Source of the DNA: DASTOB01 sp035720425
GTDB lineage: Bacteria; Chloroflexota; Limnocylindria; Limnocylindrales; CSP1-4
Length of the DNA stretch: 61,081 nt
Direction: 5' to 3'
Assembly (NCBI GenBank): GCA_035720425.1
Contig: DASTOB010000161.1
Location: 1-61,081 of the forward strand
The notes under the pieces were generated by a model, which saw only the letters and a program-made list of their open reading frames with translations, made no database searches and was not told the DNA's origin. A program made the translations under genes and the position numbers. Shown here one piece after another: positions 42,983-51,145 of this stretch. How positions within the stretch are numbered: position 1 is the first letter of the stretch; every line of letters starts with the position of its first letter.

Positions 42983-44517
42983 CGACCCGCTCCGTCGAAC
43001 CCGAGCCGGCGATCGCGCCGTCGCCCGGCGCCACCCTGATTGGTCGCCTCGAGGCCGTGGTCACTCGCAACGCCGCCCGGCCGGCCCTGCGGGCGGGCGG
43101 CTCGACATGGACGTACGGGCAACTGTGGGAGCGCGCCGGCGCCATCGCGAGCGACTTGATCGCGCGCCATGATCAGGCACCGGGGGCGCGGATCGGCGTG
43201 CTCGGCGAGAACGATCCGGCGTACCTCGCGGCCTACGTCGGCATCCTCCGCGGCGGGTGCGTGCCGGTTCCGCTCAACCCGCTCCTGCGACCGGAGGAGG
43301 TCGCCACCCAGCTCGAGCTCGTCGGAGCGAGCACCTGCCTGACCGGCACGGTCACGGCGAGCGCGGCCACGACCATCGCCGCGCGCCTGACCGTCCTCCC
43401 GATCGCCGAGCTCGGCATCCGCGACCACGTCACCGCGGCGCTTCCGCCGATCGGACCCTCCGACGACGCCACGATCCTGCTCACGAGCGGAACGACGGGT
43501 TCCCCGAAAGGCGCCGTCCAGACGCATGCGACGATGCTCCACGCCGTCGACCAGCTGCATCGGTCACTGCCGTACTCACCGAGCGACGTGATGCTCGCGT
43601 TCCTGCCGTTCTTCGCCGCGATCCCGGAGCAGATCTGGCCGACCCTGCTGGCCGGTGGAACCCTCGAGATCCTGCCCCGCTTCGACGTGGCCGCGGTCGA
43701 TGACGCGTGTGACCGCGCGACGACGCTCGATGCCGTTCCGACACTCATGGCGCGCCTGATTGATGGGGTGCCGGCGCGCCGGCTCGCCAGCCTGCGATGG
43801 CTCCTCTTCGCGTCCGAACCGATGCCGCCGGCTCTCCTGGCGCGATGGTGGGACGCGCTGCCGACGGTCCGAACCTACGAGTTCTACGGCATGACCGAGC
43901 TCCTCACGATCAGCGTCGCCGCTCCGGAGCTGCTGCGCGCGGCACCGACATCGGTCGGTCGGCCGTTCTCCTCGTCCAGGGTGGCGATCGTCGATGACCA
44001 GGGCCTCCCCGTCGCGCCCGGCGAGGCCGGGGAGGTGGTGTGCGCCAGCCCCGCCCGGATGCGAGGCTATCTCCCAGACGGCATCGATCCGACGACCTGG
44101 AGCCTGCCCGACGGATCGATGCGCACCGGGGATCTCGGCCGCCTCGACGACGAGGGACGGCTGCACCTGACGGGTCGGATCAAGGATCTGATCATCAGCG
44201 GGGGGTTGAACATTGCGCCGGCGGAGATCGAGGCGGTCGCAGCACAGCACGACGCCGTCGCCGCGGCCGTCGTGGTCGGCATCCCGGATGCACGCTGGGG
44301 TGAGACACCGGTGCTCGTCGCCCTGCCCAAACCCGGCCGGACGGCGGACCCTCTGGAGCTCCTCGCGTTCTGTCGCAGCCGCCTCGCGTCCTTCAAGCGG
44401 CCGCGCTTCGCCGTCGTGGTCGACGAGCTGCCGCAGACCGGCATCGGGAAGTCGTCGAAGGCGGCGATCCGCGAGCGCATCCTGCGAGGCGACCTGGAGC
44501 TGACCGGTGAAGGGTGA
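42979..44517 (+). CDS. AMP-forming acyl-CoA ligase
   Basis: A 512-residue ANL-superfamily ligase that makes an acyl-CoA from acid, ATP and CoA. Motifs: TILLTSGTTGSPKGAVQTH (P-loop), YEFYGMTELLTIS, MRTGDLGRLDDEGRLHLTGRIKDLIISGG and LPQTGIGKSSK with the catalytic Lys that is also the usual acetylation site. GTG start overlaps the hotdog gene stop. Its 3' end overlaps the mutase gene, so ligase and mutase are tightly coupled, as in known 2-hydroxyisobutyrate clusters. The acid cannot be read from sequence. Confidence 0.9.
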   Translation: MTTRSVEPEPAIAPSPGATLIGRLEAVVTRNAARPALRAGGSTWTYGQLWERAGAIASDLIARHDQAPGARIGVLGENDPAYLAAYVGILRGGCVPVPLNPLLRPEEVATQLELVGASTCLTGTVTASAATTIAARLTVLPIAELGIRDHVTAALPPIGPSDDATILLTSGTTGSPKGAVQTHATMLHAVDQLHRSLPYSPSDVMLAFLPFFAAIPEQIWPTLLAGGTLEILPRFDVAAVDDACDRATTLDAVPTLMARLIDGVPARRLASLRWLLFASEPMPPALLARWWDALPTVRTYEFYGMTELLTISVAAPELLRAAPTSVGRPFSSSRVAIVDDQGLPVAPGEAGEVVCASPARMRGYLPDGIDPTTWSLPDGSMRTGDLGRLDDEGRLHLTGRIKDLIISGGLNIAPAEIEAVAAQHDAVAAAVVVGIPDARWGETPVLVALPKPGRTADPLELLAFCRSRLASFKRPRFAVVVDELPQTGIGKSSKAAIRERILRGDLELTGEG

Positions 44518-46201
44518 GCCGGTGGAAGCGGGCGACCCCGAGCGCGATCGGCTCGACCGCTGGCGGCGTGAGCGCCTGGCCGCCGATCACGCGCGTGTTC
44601 CACCGAGGCGCGAGCGCTTCCGCACGCTGTCCGGGCTGCCGATCGAGGACCTGTACACAGACGACGACCTGGCCGATCTCGATCCGGCCCGGGATCTCGG
44701 ACTGCCCGGCGAGTTTCCGTACACCCGCGGCGTCCGCGCGAGCATGTATCGCGGCCGTCCGTGGACGATCCGGCAGGTCGCCGGGTTCGGCCAGGCCGAG
44801 GACACCAACGCACGCTACCGCTACCTCCTCGCGCACGGCGAGACGGGGCTGTCGACCGACTTCGATCTGCCGACCCTGCTAGGGCACGACTCGGACCATC
44901 CGGTCTTCTCACGCGAGGTCGGCAAGATCGGCGTCGCGATCGACACGATCGAGGACGCCCACGCGCTGTTCGCGGACATCCCGCTCGACCGGATCTCGAC
45001 CTCACTGACGATCAACGCCTCGGCCGCCGTGCTCCTCGCGATGTATCGGGTCGTCGGTGAGGAGCGCGGCATCCCGGGTGACGCACTGACCGGCACGATC
45101 CAGAACGACATCCTCAAGGAATACACCGCCCAAAACGAGTACATCTTCCCGCCCGGCCCATCGGTCCGGCTCGTCGTCGACTCGATGGCGTGGTCCGCCG
45201 AGGCGATGCCTCGCTTCAACCCGGTCAGCGTGAGCGGGTACCACATCCGCGAGGCGGGCGCGACGGCGCCAGAGGAACTCGGACTGACGATCGCCGCGGG
45301 GCTCACGTATCTGGAGGGTGCCCGCGATCGGAACATCGACCCGGACTTCGTCGCCCCGCGGCTGTCGTTCTTTCTCGACATCCACAACGACTTTCTCGAG
45401 GAGATCGCCAAGTTCCGCGCCGCGCGGCGCCTGTGGGCCGGGCTCGTGCGCGACCGGATCGGGTGCCGCCGCCCGGAGTCACTCTTGTTCCGCGTCCACG
45501 CTCAGACGGCCGGCGTCTCGCTGACGGCGCAGCAGCCGCTCAACAACATCGCCCGGGTCGCCATCCAGGCCCTTGCCGGGGTGCTCGGTGGCGTCCAGTC
45601 GCTTCACACGAACTCGCTCGACGAGGCCTACACCATCCCGTCCGAGGACGCGATCAAAGTGGCGGTGCGAACCCAGCAGATCCTGCTCCACGAGAGTGGC
45701 GTCGCCGACGTGACGGATCCGCTGGCCGGCTCGTTCTACATCGAGCGTCGAACGAACGACCTTGAGCGTGAGGCCAGAGCGCTCATCGACCGGATCGACG
45801 CCGCCGGTGGTCTCGTCGCCGCGATCACGTCCGGGATGGCCGGCCAGATCATCGCCGACTCGTCATGGGAGCAGCAGATCGCGCTCGAGTCCGGGGATCG
45901 GACGATCGTCGGCGTCAACGCCTTCCAGGACGCCGCGGAGGCCCCCCTCCCGATCGAGCCGTTCCGGCTCGACCCCGGGGTGCTCGAACGGCAGCTGGCC
46001 CGGCTGGCGGCCGTCAAGCGCGAGCGCGACGCGGTCCGGGTCGACGCCAGCCTGGCCGAGGTTCGCCGTGCTGCCGACGATCCCGGTGTGAATCTCATGC
46101 CGGCGATCGAGGCAGCCGTCCGGGCGCGGGCCACGATCGGCGAGATCTGCGGGACCCTGCGCGAGGCGTGGGGCGAGTTCCGGCCGCCGGTCGTCTTCTA
46201 G
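44507..46201 (+). CDS. B12-dependent acyl-CoA mutase large subunit, 2-hydroxyisobutyryl-CoA mutase-like
   Basis: A 564-residue AdoCbl-dependent carbon-skeleton mutase, substrate-binding subunit only. The fold is full length: FPYTRGVRASMYRGRPWTIRQ, FDLPTLLGHDSDHP, GTIQNDILKEY, GYHIREAGA (Tyr245/His246, matching Tyr243/His244 of methylmalonyl-CoA mutase) and QSLHTNSLDEA. With this fixed +2 offset, Tyr89 is Val91, Ala116 is Asp118 and Arg207 is Gln209. Val/Asp/Gln matches the Ile/Asp/Gln of 2-hydroxyisobutyryl-CoA mutase rather than methylmalonyl-CoA (Tyr/Arg) or isobutyryl-CoA mutase (Phe/Gln). GTG 44507 overlaps the ligase; GTG 44522 is an alternative with a better ribosome-binding site. Confidence 0.92.
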   Translation: MKGEPVEAGDPERDRLDRWRRERLAADHARVPPRRERFRTLSGLPIEDLYTDDDLADLDPARDLGLPGEFPYTRGVRASMYRGRPWTIRQVAGFGQAEDTNARYRYLLAHGETGLSTDFDLPTLLGHDSDHPVFSREVGKIGVAIDTIEDAHALFADIPLDRISTSLTINASAAVLLAMYRVVGEERGIPGDALTGTIQNDILKEYTAQNEYIFPPGPSVRLVVDSMAWSAEAMPRFNPVSVSGYHIREAGATAPEELGLTIAAGLTYLEGARDRNIDPDFVAPRLSFFLDIHNDFLEEIAKFRAARRLWAGLVRDRIGCRRPESLLFRVHAQTAGVSLTAQQPLNNIARVAIQALAGVLGGVQSLHTNSLDEAYTIPSEDAIKVAVRTQQILLHESGVADVTDPLAGSFYIERRTNDLEREARALIDRIDAAGGLVAAITSGMAGQIIADSSWEQQIALESGDRTIVGVNAFQDAAEAPLPIEPFRLDPGVLERQLARLAAVKRERDAVRVDASLAEVRRAADDPGVNLMPAIEAAVRARATIGEICGTLREAWGEFRPPVVF

Positions 46202-46223
46202 CACGACTGGTCGAGGGAACGGC

Positions 46224-46679
46224 ATGAGCGAGGCGCACGTGAGCGGGACACCCAGGAACCGGATCAAGGTGGTGGTCGCCAAGCCCGGCCTGGACGGCCA
46301 CGACCGCGGAGCCAAGGTCATTGCCCGCGCCCTCAGGGATGCCGGGATGGAGGTCATCTACACGGGCATCTTCCAGAGCCCGGAGTCGATCGTGCTGACC
46401 GTTCTCCAGGAGGACGCCCAGGTCCTCGGGATATCGAGCCTCGCCGGCGCCCACCTCGAGTACACGACCGAGATCATCCGCCGGCTCCGCGAGGAGGGCA
46501 TGGGCGATGTGCTCGTGCTCGTCGGCGGGACGATTCCGACGGCCGATGCTGCGACCTTGCGTGAAGCCGGCGTCGGCGGCGTCTTCGGCCCCGGCACGCC
46601 GACGGCCCAGGTCGTCGCGTTCATCGAGGAGCATGCCCCGCGGATCGAGGATCGGGTGAGCCGGCCGTGGACGACCTGA
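46224..46679 (+). CDS. B12-binding small subunit of the acyl-CoA mutase
   Basis: A 151-residue cobalamin-binding domain. LDGHDRGAKVIARAL holds the His that binds cobalt from below, and SLAGAHLEYTTEIIRRL and VGGTIPTADA are the other family blocks. Together with the preceding gene it makes a two-polypeptide mutase like HcmA/HcmB or IcmA/IcmB. Its end overlaps the next start by 13 bases. No MeaB/MeaH-type G-protein chaperone is present in the window. Confidence 0.93.
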   Translation: MSEAHVSGTPRNRIKVVVAKPGLDGHDRGAKVIARALRDAGMEVIYTGIFQSPESIVLTVLQEDAQVLGISSLAGAHLEYTTEIIRRLREEGMGDVLVLVGGTIPTADAATLREAGVGGVFGPGTPTAQVVAFIEEHAPRIEDRVSRPWTT

Positions 46680-48688
46680 TCGCCCGATCGCGCCGCCTCG
46701 GATCGGATTCGACGGTCACCAACTTCGGTGGCGGCAACACGTCCTCCAAGGCCTGGGGGCACGATCCGGTCACGAGCACGCCTGTCGAGCTGCTCTGGGT
46801 CAAGGGTTCCGGCGGCGATCTCGGCACGCTCACGCCGGATGGGCTCGCCGTCCTCCGGCTCGATCGGCTGCGGGCACTCGCGGCGGTCTATGAGGGACCC
46901 GAACGCGAGGACGAGATGGTCGATGCGCTCGACCACTGCCTCCACGGCCGGGGCGGTGCGCCACCGTCCATCGACACCGCGATGCACGCCCTCGTCGGCG
47001 CACCCCACGTCGACCACCTCCATCCGGAGTCGTGCCTCGCGCTCGCCACGGCGGCCGACGGAGAGGCGCTCACACGAGCCTGCTTCGGCGACCGAGTGGC
47101 GTGGCTGCCGTGGCGCCGGCCGGGGTGGGAGTTGGGTCGGGAGGTGGCTGAGGTCCACGCGCGGCGGCCCGGGGCGATCGGCGTCGTCCTTGGCGGGCAC
47201 GGCATCACCGCGTGGGGCGAGACCTCGGACGCGTGCGAGGCCAACTCGCTCGACATGATCCGCACCGCCGGACGGTTCATCGCGACGCATGGGAAGTCTG
47301 AGCCGTTCGGACCGCTCGTACCCAGCTTCGCGCCGCTTCCGGAGTCACGGCGGCGCGATCGAGCGGCAGCGCTCCTGCCGCTGCTCCGCGGCCTGGTCTC
47401 GACCGACCGGCGACAGGTCGGCCACTTCGTCGACTCCGACCTCGTGCTCGACTTCCTCGCCCGCGAGGCACACCCGCGGCTGGCTGCCCTCGGCACGTCG
47501 TGCCCCGACCACTTCCTTCGGACGAAGGTCCGTCCGCTCGTGCTCGACCTCCCTCCGACCGCACCGGCGGGCGAGATCGAGGACCGGCTCCGCGCGCTGC
47601 ACGCCGGCTATCGCGCGGAGTACGCGGCCTACTACGCCCGTCACGCGAAACCCGACAGTCCACCGATCCGCGGCGCCGACCCGGCCGTCGTGCTGCTGCC
47701 AGGGATCGGGATGGTGAGCTTCGGCCAGACGGCGCATGAGGCCCGGATCGCCGGCGAGTATTTCGTGAACGCGATCGCGGCCATGCGCGGGGCGGAGGCG
47801 TTGTCGTCCTACGCGCCGATCCCCGAGTCGGAGAAGTTCCGGATCGAGTACTGGACGCTCGAGGAGGCGAAGCTGGCGCGGCAACCTCGACCGCGCGCAC
47901 TCACCGGCCGGATCGCCCTCGTGACCGGCGGCGCGTCGGGCATCGGCCGAGCGACGGCCCGGCGGCTCGTCGACGAGGGGGCCAGTGTCGTCGTTGCCGA
48001 CCTCGCCGCGGATGCGGCGGCCGCGGTCGCGCTCGAGCTCGGTGGTCCTGACCGCGCCGTCGGCGTCGCGTGCGACGTGACGTCCGAGCCCGATGTCGCC
48101 GCTGCCGTGCGGGCGACCGTGCTCGCCTTCGGAGGTCTCGACATCGTCGTCGCGAGCGCCGGCCTGTCGATCTCGCGATCGCTGTTCGAGACGAGTCTCG
48201 ACGACTGGGACCGGCAGCACGACGTGATGGCCCGGGGCACGTTCCTCGTGGCGCGCGAGGCCGCTCGGGTCATGCGAGACCAGGGGCTCGGCGGTGACAT
48301 GGTCGTCGTGGTCAGCAAGAACGCGATCGTCGCGGGGCCAGACAACCTTGCGTACGGTGCGGCGAAGGCCGACCAGGCCCACCAGGTCAGGCTGCTCGCC
48401 GCAGAGCTCGGGCCGCTCGGCATCCGGGTGAACGGGGTCAACCCCGACGCCGTCGTCCGCGGATCGGGCATCTTCGCCGGCGGGTGGGGAGCAGAGCGAG
48501 CGCGGACGCACGGTGTAGCGGAGGACGAACTCGGCCAGTTCTACGCGCGCCGGTCGCTCCTCGGCCAGGAGGTCCTCCCGGAGCACGTCGCGGCAGCCGT
48601 CTTCGCGCTCATCGGCGGCGACCTCGCGCGGACCACGGGAACGCACATCCCCGTGGATGCCGGGGTGGCGGCCGCCTTCGTGCGATGA
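46667..48688 (+). CDS. Bifunctional rhamnulose-1-phosphate aldolase / lactaldehyde dehydrogenase (RhaEW type)
   Basis: A 673-residue fusion. Residues 1-400 are a class II (zinc) aldolase/adducin domain (TNFGGGNTSSKAWG, LWVKGSGGDLGTL, HVDHLHPESCLALA, GGHGITAWG). Residues 415-673 are a short-chain dehydrogenase (LVTGGASGIGRATARRL, YGAAKADQAHQVR with the Tyr/Lys pair). The arrangement is that of RhaEW, which cleaves rhamnulose-1-phosphate to dihydroxyacetone phosphate and lactaldehyde and oxidises the latter. GTG start inside the mutase small-subunit gene. Other deoxyketose phosphates are possible substrates. No isomerase gene is in the window. Confidence 0.9.
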   Translation: MDDLIARSRRLGSDSTVTNFGGGNTSSKAWGHDPVTSTPVELLWVKGSGGDLGTLTPDGLAVLRLDRLRALAAVYEGPEREDEMVDALDHCLHGRGGAPPSIDTAMHALVGAPHVDHLHPESCLALATAADGEALTRACFGDRVAWLPWRRPGWELGREVAEVHARRPGAIGVVLGGHGITAWGETSDACEANSLDMIRTAGRFIATHGKSEPFGPLVPSFAPLPESRRRDRAAALLPLLRGLVSTDRRQVGHFVDSDLVLDFLAREAHPRLAALGTSCPDHFLRTKVRPLVLDLPPTAPAGEIEDRLRALHAGYRAEYAAYYARHAKPDSPPIRGADPAVVLLPGIGMVSFGQTAHEARIAGEYFVNAIAAMRGAEALSSYAPIPESEKFRIEYWTLEEAKLARQPRPRALTGRIALVTGGASGIGRATARRLVDEGASVVVADLAADAAAAVALELGGPDRAVGVACDVTSEPDVAAAVRATVLAFGGLDIVVASAGLSISRSLFETSLDDWDRQHDVMARGTFLVAREAARVMRDQGLGGDMVVVVSKNAIVAGPDNLAYGAAKADQAHQVRLLAAELGPLGIRVNGVNPDAVVRGSGIFAGGWGAERARTHGVAEDELGQFYARRSLLGQEVLPEHVAAAVFALIGGDLARTTGTHIPVDAGVAAAFVR

Positions 48689-50115
48689 CCGGGGGCGTCG
48701 TCGCGGCGATCGACCTCGGTGCGTCGAGTGTCCGGGTCCTGGTTGCCAGGGTTGGGCCGGGGCAGCTCGCGGTCGAGGAGGTCCATCGGGCTCGCAACGA
48801 GCCGGTGGCCCTGCCGGATGGTCTCCACTGGGACGTGCTGCGGCTCCACCACGAGGTCGTCGCCGGTCTGCGGCTGGCGGCTCGTGCCGCCGACGAGATC
48901 GCCGGGATCGCGGTCGACGGGTGGGGCATCGACTATGCGCTGCTCGACGAGGATGGGTCCCTGCTCGCGAATCCGTACCACCATCGCGATCCGCGCCACG
49001 GGCGCGGGGTCGACATCGTCCACGCGGCGATGGAGCCCCGCCGGCTCTATGAGCGAACGGGGACCCAGTTCCTCCCGTTCAACACCCTGTACCAGCTCGC
49101 CGCGGGACAGGGCCATGCCGCGTTCGACCGGGCCAGGACGGTGCTCCTCATCCCGGACCTAATCGGGTTCTGGCTGTGTGGGGTCGTGGCCGCCGAACGG
49201 ACGAATGCCTCGACCACGGGGCTCCTTGACGTGCGCACACGCTCGTGGGCACCGGACGTGCTCGGCGCGGCCGGGGTGTCGCCGTCATGGCTCGCGCCAT
49301 TGTGCGACGCGGGTGAGGCGGCCGGTCCGATTCGGCCGGCGATCGCATCCGAGACCGGCCTGTCGCCGCGGGTCGAGGTTGGGCACGTCGGGTCGCACGA
49401 CACGGCGTCGGCCGTGGTCGCCATGCCCGCGGTGGACGATCGGGTCGCGTTCATCTCGTGCGGGACGTGGTCACTCGTCGGCATCGAGCTATCGGCGCCG
49501 CTCGTGACGGAGGCCGGGCGGGTCGCGAACTTCACGAACGAGCTCGGCGTCGACGGCCGGGTCCGCTACCTGCGCAACGTCATGGGTCTGTGGCTGCTCC
49601 AGGAGTCGCTTCGTGCGTGGGAGCGTGGCGGCGAGCCCGAAGACCTCGGGCGCCTCCTCGCAGCGGCCGCTGCGCTTCCGGCCGGCGGGCCCGTCATCGA
49701 CCCGGACGACCCGATCCTGCTGGCCCCGGGCGACATGCCGGAGCGGATCCGGGACCTGTGCCGGCGCTCGGGTCAGCCCGCGCCGTCCTCGCGGGCCGCG
49801 CTCGCCCGCTGCGTGCTCGATAGCCTGGCTGCGGCATATGCGCGAGCGATTGCCGATGCCACACGCCTGACCGGCCGTGATGTCAGGGCGATCCATCTCG
49901 TCGGCGGGGGCGCCCGCAACGAGCTCCTGTGCCAACTGACCGCGGACGCGACCGGGTTGCCGGTCGTCGCGGGTCCCGTCGAGGCGACGGCGATCGGGAA
50001 CGCCCTCGTCCAGGCACGCCGCCTCGGGTTCGCGCGCGGGGACCTCGACGCGCTCCGGGCTCTCGTCCGCACGCACACGGCGGTCGCGCGCCACGAGCCG
50101 CGCTCGCGCACCTGA
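48685..50115 (+). CDS. Rhamnulokinase-like FGGY sugar kinase
   Basis: A 476-residue FGGY-family kinase, best fit rhamnulokinase. AAIDLGASSVRVLVAR is the phosphate-1 loop, GIAVDGWGIDYALLDEDG, ERTGTQFLPFNTLYQL and SCGTWSLVGIEL are typical of RhaB, and IHLVGGGARNELLCQ is the adenosine loop. The ATG overlaps the aldolase stop (ATGA), which supports a kinase-aldolase pair acting on one ketose. It ends the long plus-strand run; a proposed operator follows 38 bases later. Confidence 0.92.
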   Translation: MTGGVVAAIDLGASSVRVLVARVGPGQLAVEEVHRARNEPVALPDGLHWDVLRLHHEVVAGLRLAARAADEIAGIAVDGWGIDYALLDEDGSLLANPYHHRDPRHGRGVDIVHAAMEPRRLYERTGTQFLPFNTLYQLAAGQGHAAFDRARTVLLIPDLIGFWLCGVVAAERTNASTTGLLDVRTRSWAPDVLGAAGVSPSWLAPLCDAGEAAGPIRPAIASETGLSPRVEVGHVGSHDTASAVVAMPAVDDRVAFISCGTWSLVGIELSAPLVTEAGRVANFTNELGVDGRVRYLRNVMGLWLLQESLRAWERGGEPEDLGRLLAAAAALPAGGPVIDPDDPILLAPGDMPERIRDLCRRSGQPAPSSRAALARCVLDSLAAAYARAIADATRLTGRDVRAIHLVGGGARNELLCQLTADATGLPVVAGPVEATAIGNALVQARRLGFARGDLDALRALVRTHTAVARHEPRSRT

Positions 50116-50153
50116 TCCGGCCGACGGGTACTCCGTTGTCACTTCGTCGATGG

Positions 50154-50175
50154 TTGACATGACATGTACGGTTAA
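50154..50175 (+). promoter_or_regulatory. Proposed GntR/HutC operator, copy 2
   Basis: TTGACA, two bases, ACATGTACGG, then TTAA. It has the same layout and spacing as copy 1 at 38026, and lies 38 bases upstream of the dehydrogenase start, which has its own GGGAGGGG ribosome-binding site. The nearby TTGACA may also serve as a -35. Confidence 0.55.
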
Positions 50176-50212
50176 GCATGCGCGACAGGAGATTCAGCGC
50201 AGGGAGGGGCCA

Positions 50213-51145
50213 ATGGCAGAGGCCGCGACGGGCCTCATCGGGCTCGGAGTCATCGGCCAGCTCTATGCCCGCCACCTCATCCGGGCTCGCGGCACGCTCG
50301 CGGTGCACGACGTACTGCCCGAACGCGTGTCCGCCGCGGTCGGTCTCGGCGCAGTCGCGCCCGGATCGGCTCGGGCCGTTGCCGAGACGAGTGACGTCGT
50401 CGTGGTGGCCCTCCCGAACCCGGCCGCCGTGGAGGCGGCCTTCCGAGGACCCGACGGCCTGCTCGCGGGGCTGCGACCCGGATCGCTCATCATCGACGTG
50501 TCGACTGTGGATCCCGACACGAGCCGGTCGATGTACGCCGCCGCACGCGAGCGTGACGCCGACTACCTCGACGCACCGGTTTCGGGCGGGGCCCCGGGCG
50601 GGGCGGGCACGGACGGGGCGCGTGCCGCGACGATCAGCTTCATGGTGGGCGGCGACCGCGACGCGTTCGAGCGTGCCCAGCCGACCATGGCCGTGCTCGG
50701 GAAGCGCTGGTTCTACCTCGGCCCCGCCGGCAGCGGCAGCACCGTCAAGCTGATCAGCAATCTCGTCGCCGGCCTTCACAACCTCGTGGCGTCGGAGGCG
50801 TTCGTGCTCGGCGCCGCGGCGGGCTTTGCGCCGGACACGCTGCTCGAAGTGTTCGACGGCACCGACGCGAAGAGCTTCTGGCTGACCGACTACTTCGCGC
50901 CGCGGATCCGCCGCCGCGACTTCGAGCCGGGATTCAGCGTCGACCTTCAATACAAGGATCACCGACTCGCCAGTGATCTCGGACGCCGCCTCGGCGTACC
51001 GCTCTTCCTCAACGACCTCGCCGTCGCCCTCTACCAGGCGATGCGGGCGAACGGCCTGGGCGGCCGCGACCTCGTCGAGAGTGTCCGGTTCCTCGGCGGG
51101 CTGGCCGGTGCCGACATCTACGAGCCGCGGACCGCCGACGAGTGA
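50213..51145 (+). CDS. NAD(P)-dependent beta-hydroxyacid dehydrogenase (3-hydroxyisobutyrate dehydrogenase family)
   Basis: A 310-residue enzyme: Rossmann loop GLIGLGVIGQLYARHL, DAPVSGGAPGGA (substrate loop), GSGSTVKLISNLVAG with the catalytic Lys, and YKDHRLASDLGRRLGVPL at the C-terminal helical domain. The family covers 3-hydroxyisobutyrate, tartronate-semialdehyde and related dehydrogenases. Specificity open; a sugar-acid or hydroxyisobutyrate-type role would fit the neighbours. Start ATG 50213 behind GGGAGGGG; four-base overlap with the next gene. Confidence 0.9.
   Translation: MAEAATGLIGLGVIGQLYARHLIRARGTLAVHDVLPERVSAAVGLGAVAPGSARAVAETSDVVVVALPNPAAVEAAFRGPDGLLAGLRPGSLIIDVSTVDPDTSRSMYAAARERDADYLDAPVSGGAPGGAGTDGARAATISFMVGGDRDAFERAQPTMAVLGKRWFYLGPAGSGSTVKLISNLVAGLHNLVASEAFVLGAAAGFAPDTLLEVFDGTDAKSFWLTDYFAPRIRRRDFEPGFSVDLQYKDHRLASDLGRRLGVPLFLNDLAVALYQAMRANGLGGRDLVESVRFLGGLAGADIYEPRTADE

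Noticed and set aside
44507..46679. Methylmalonyl-CoA mutase
   Set aside because: Tyr89 and Arg207 equivalents are Val and Gln, and an Asp replaces Ala116; a succinyl/methylmalonyl-CoA specificity is therefore unlikely.
44507..46679. A CoA-ester version of the glutamate-methylaspartate route (glutamyl-CoA to methylaspartyl-CoA to mesaconyl-CoA)
   Set aside because: Attractive next to histidine genes that yield glutamate, but the Gln at the Arg207 position gives no partner for the free carboxylate such a substrate carries.
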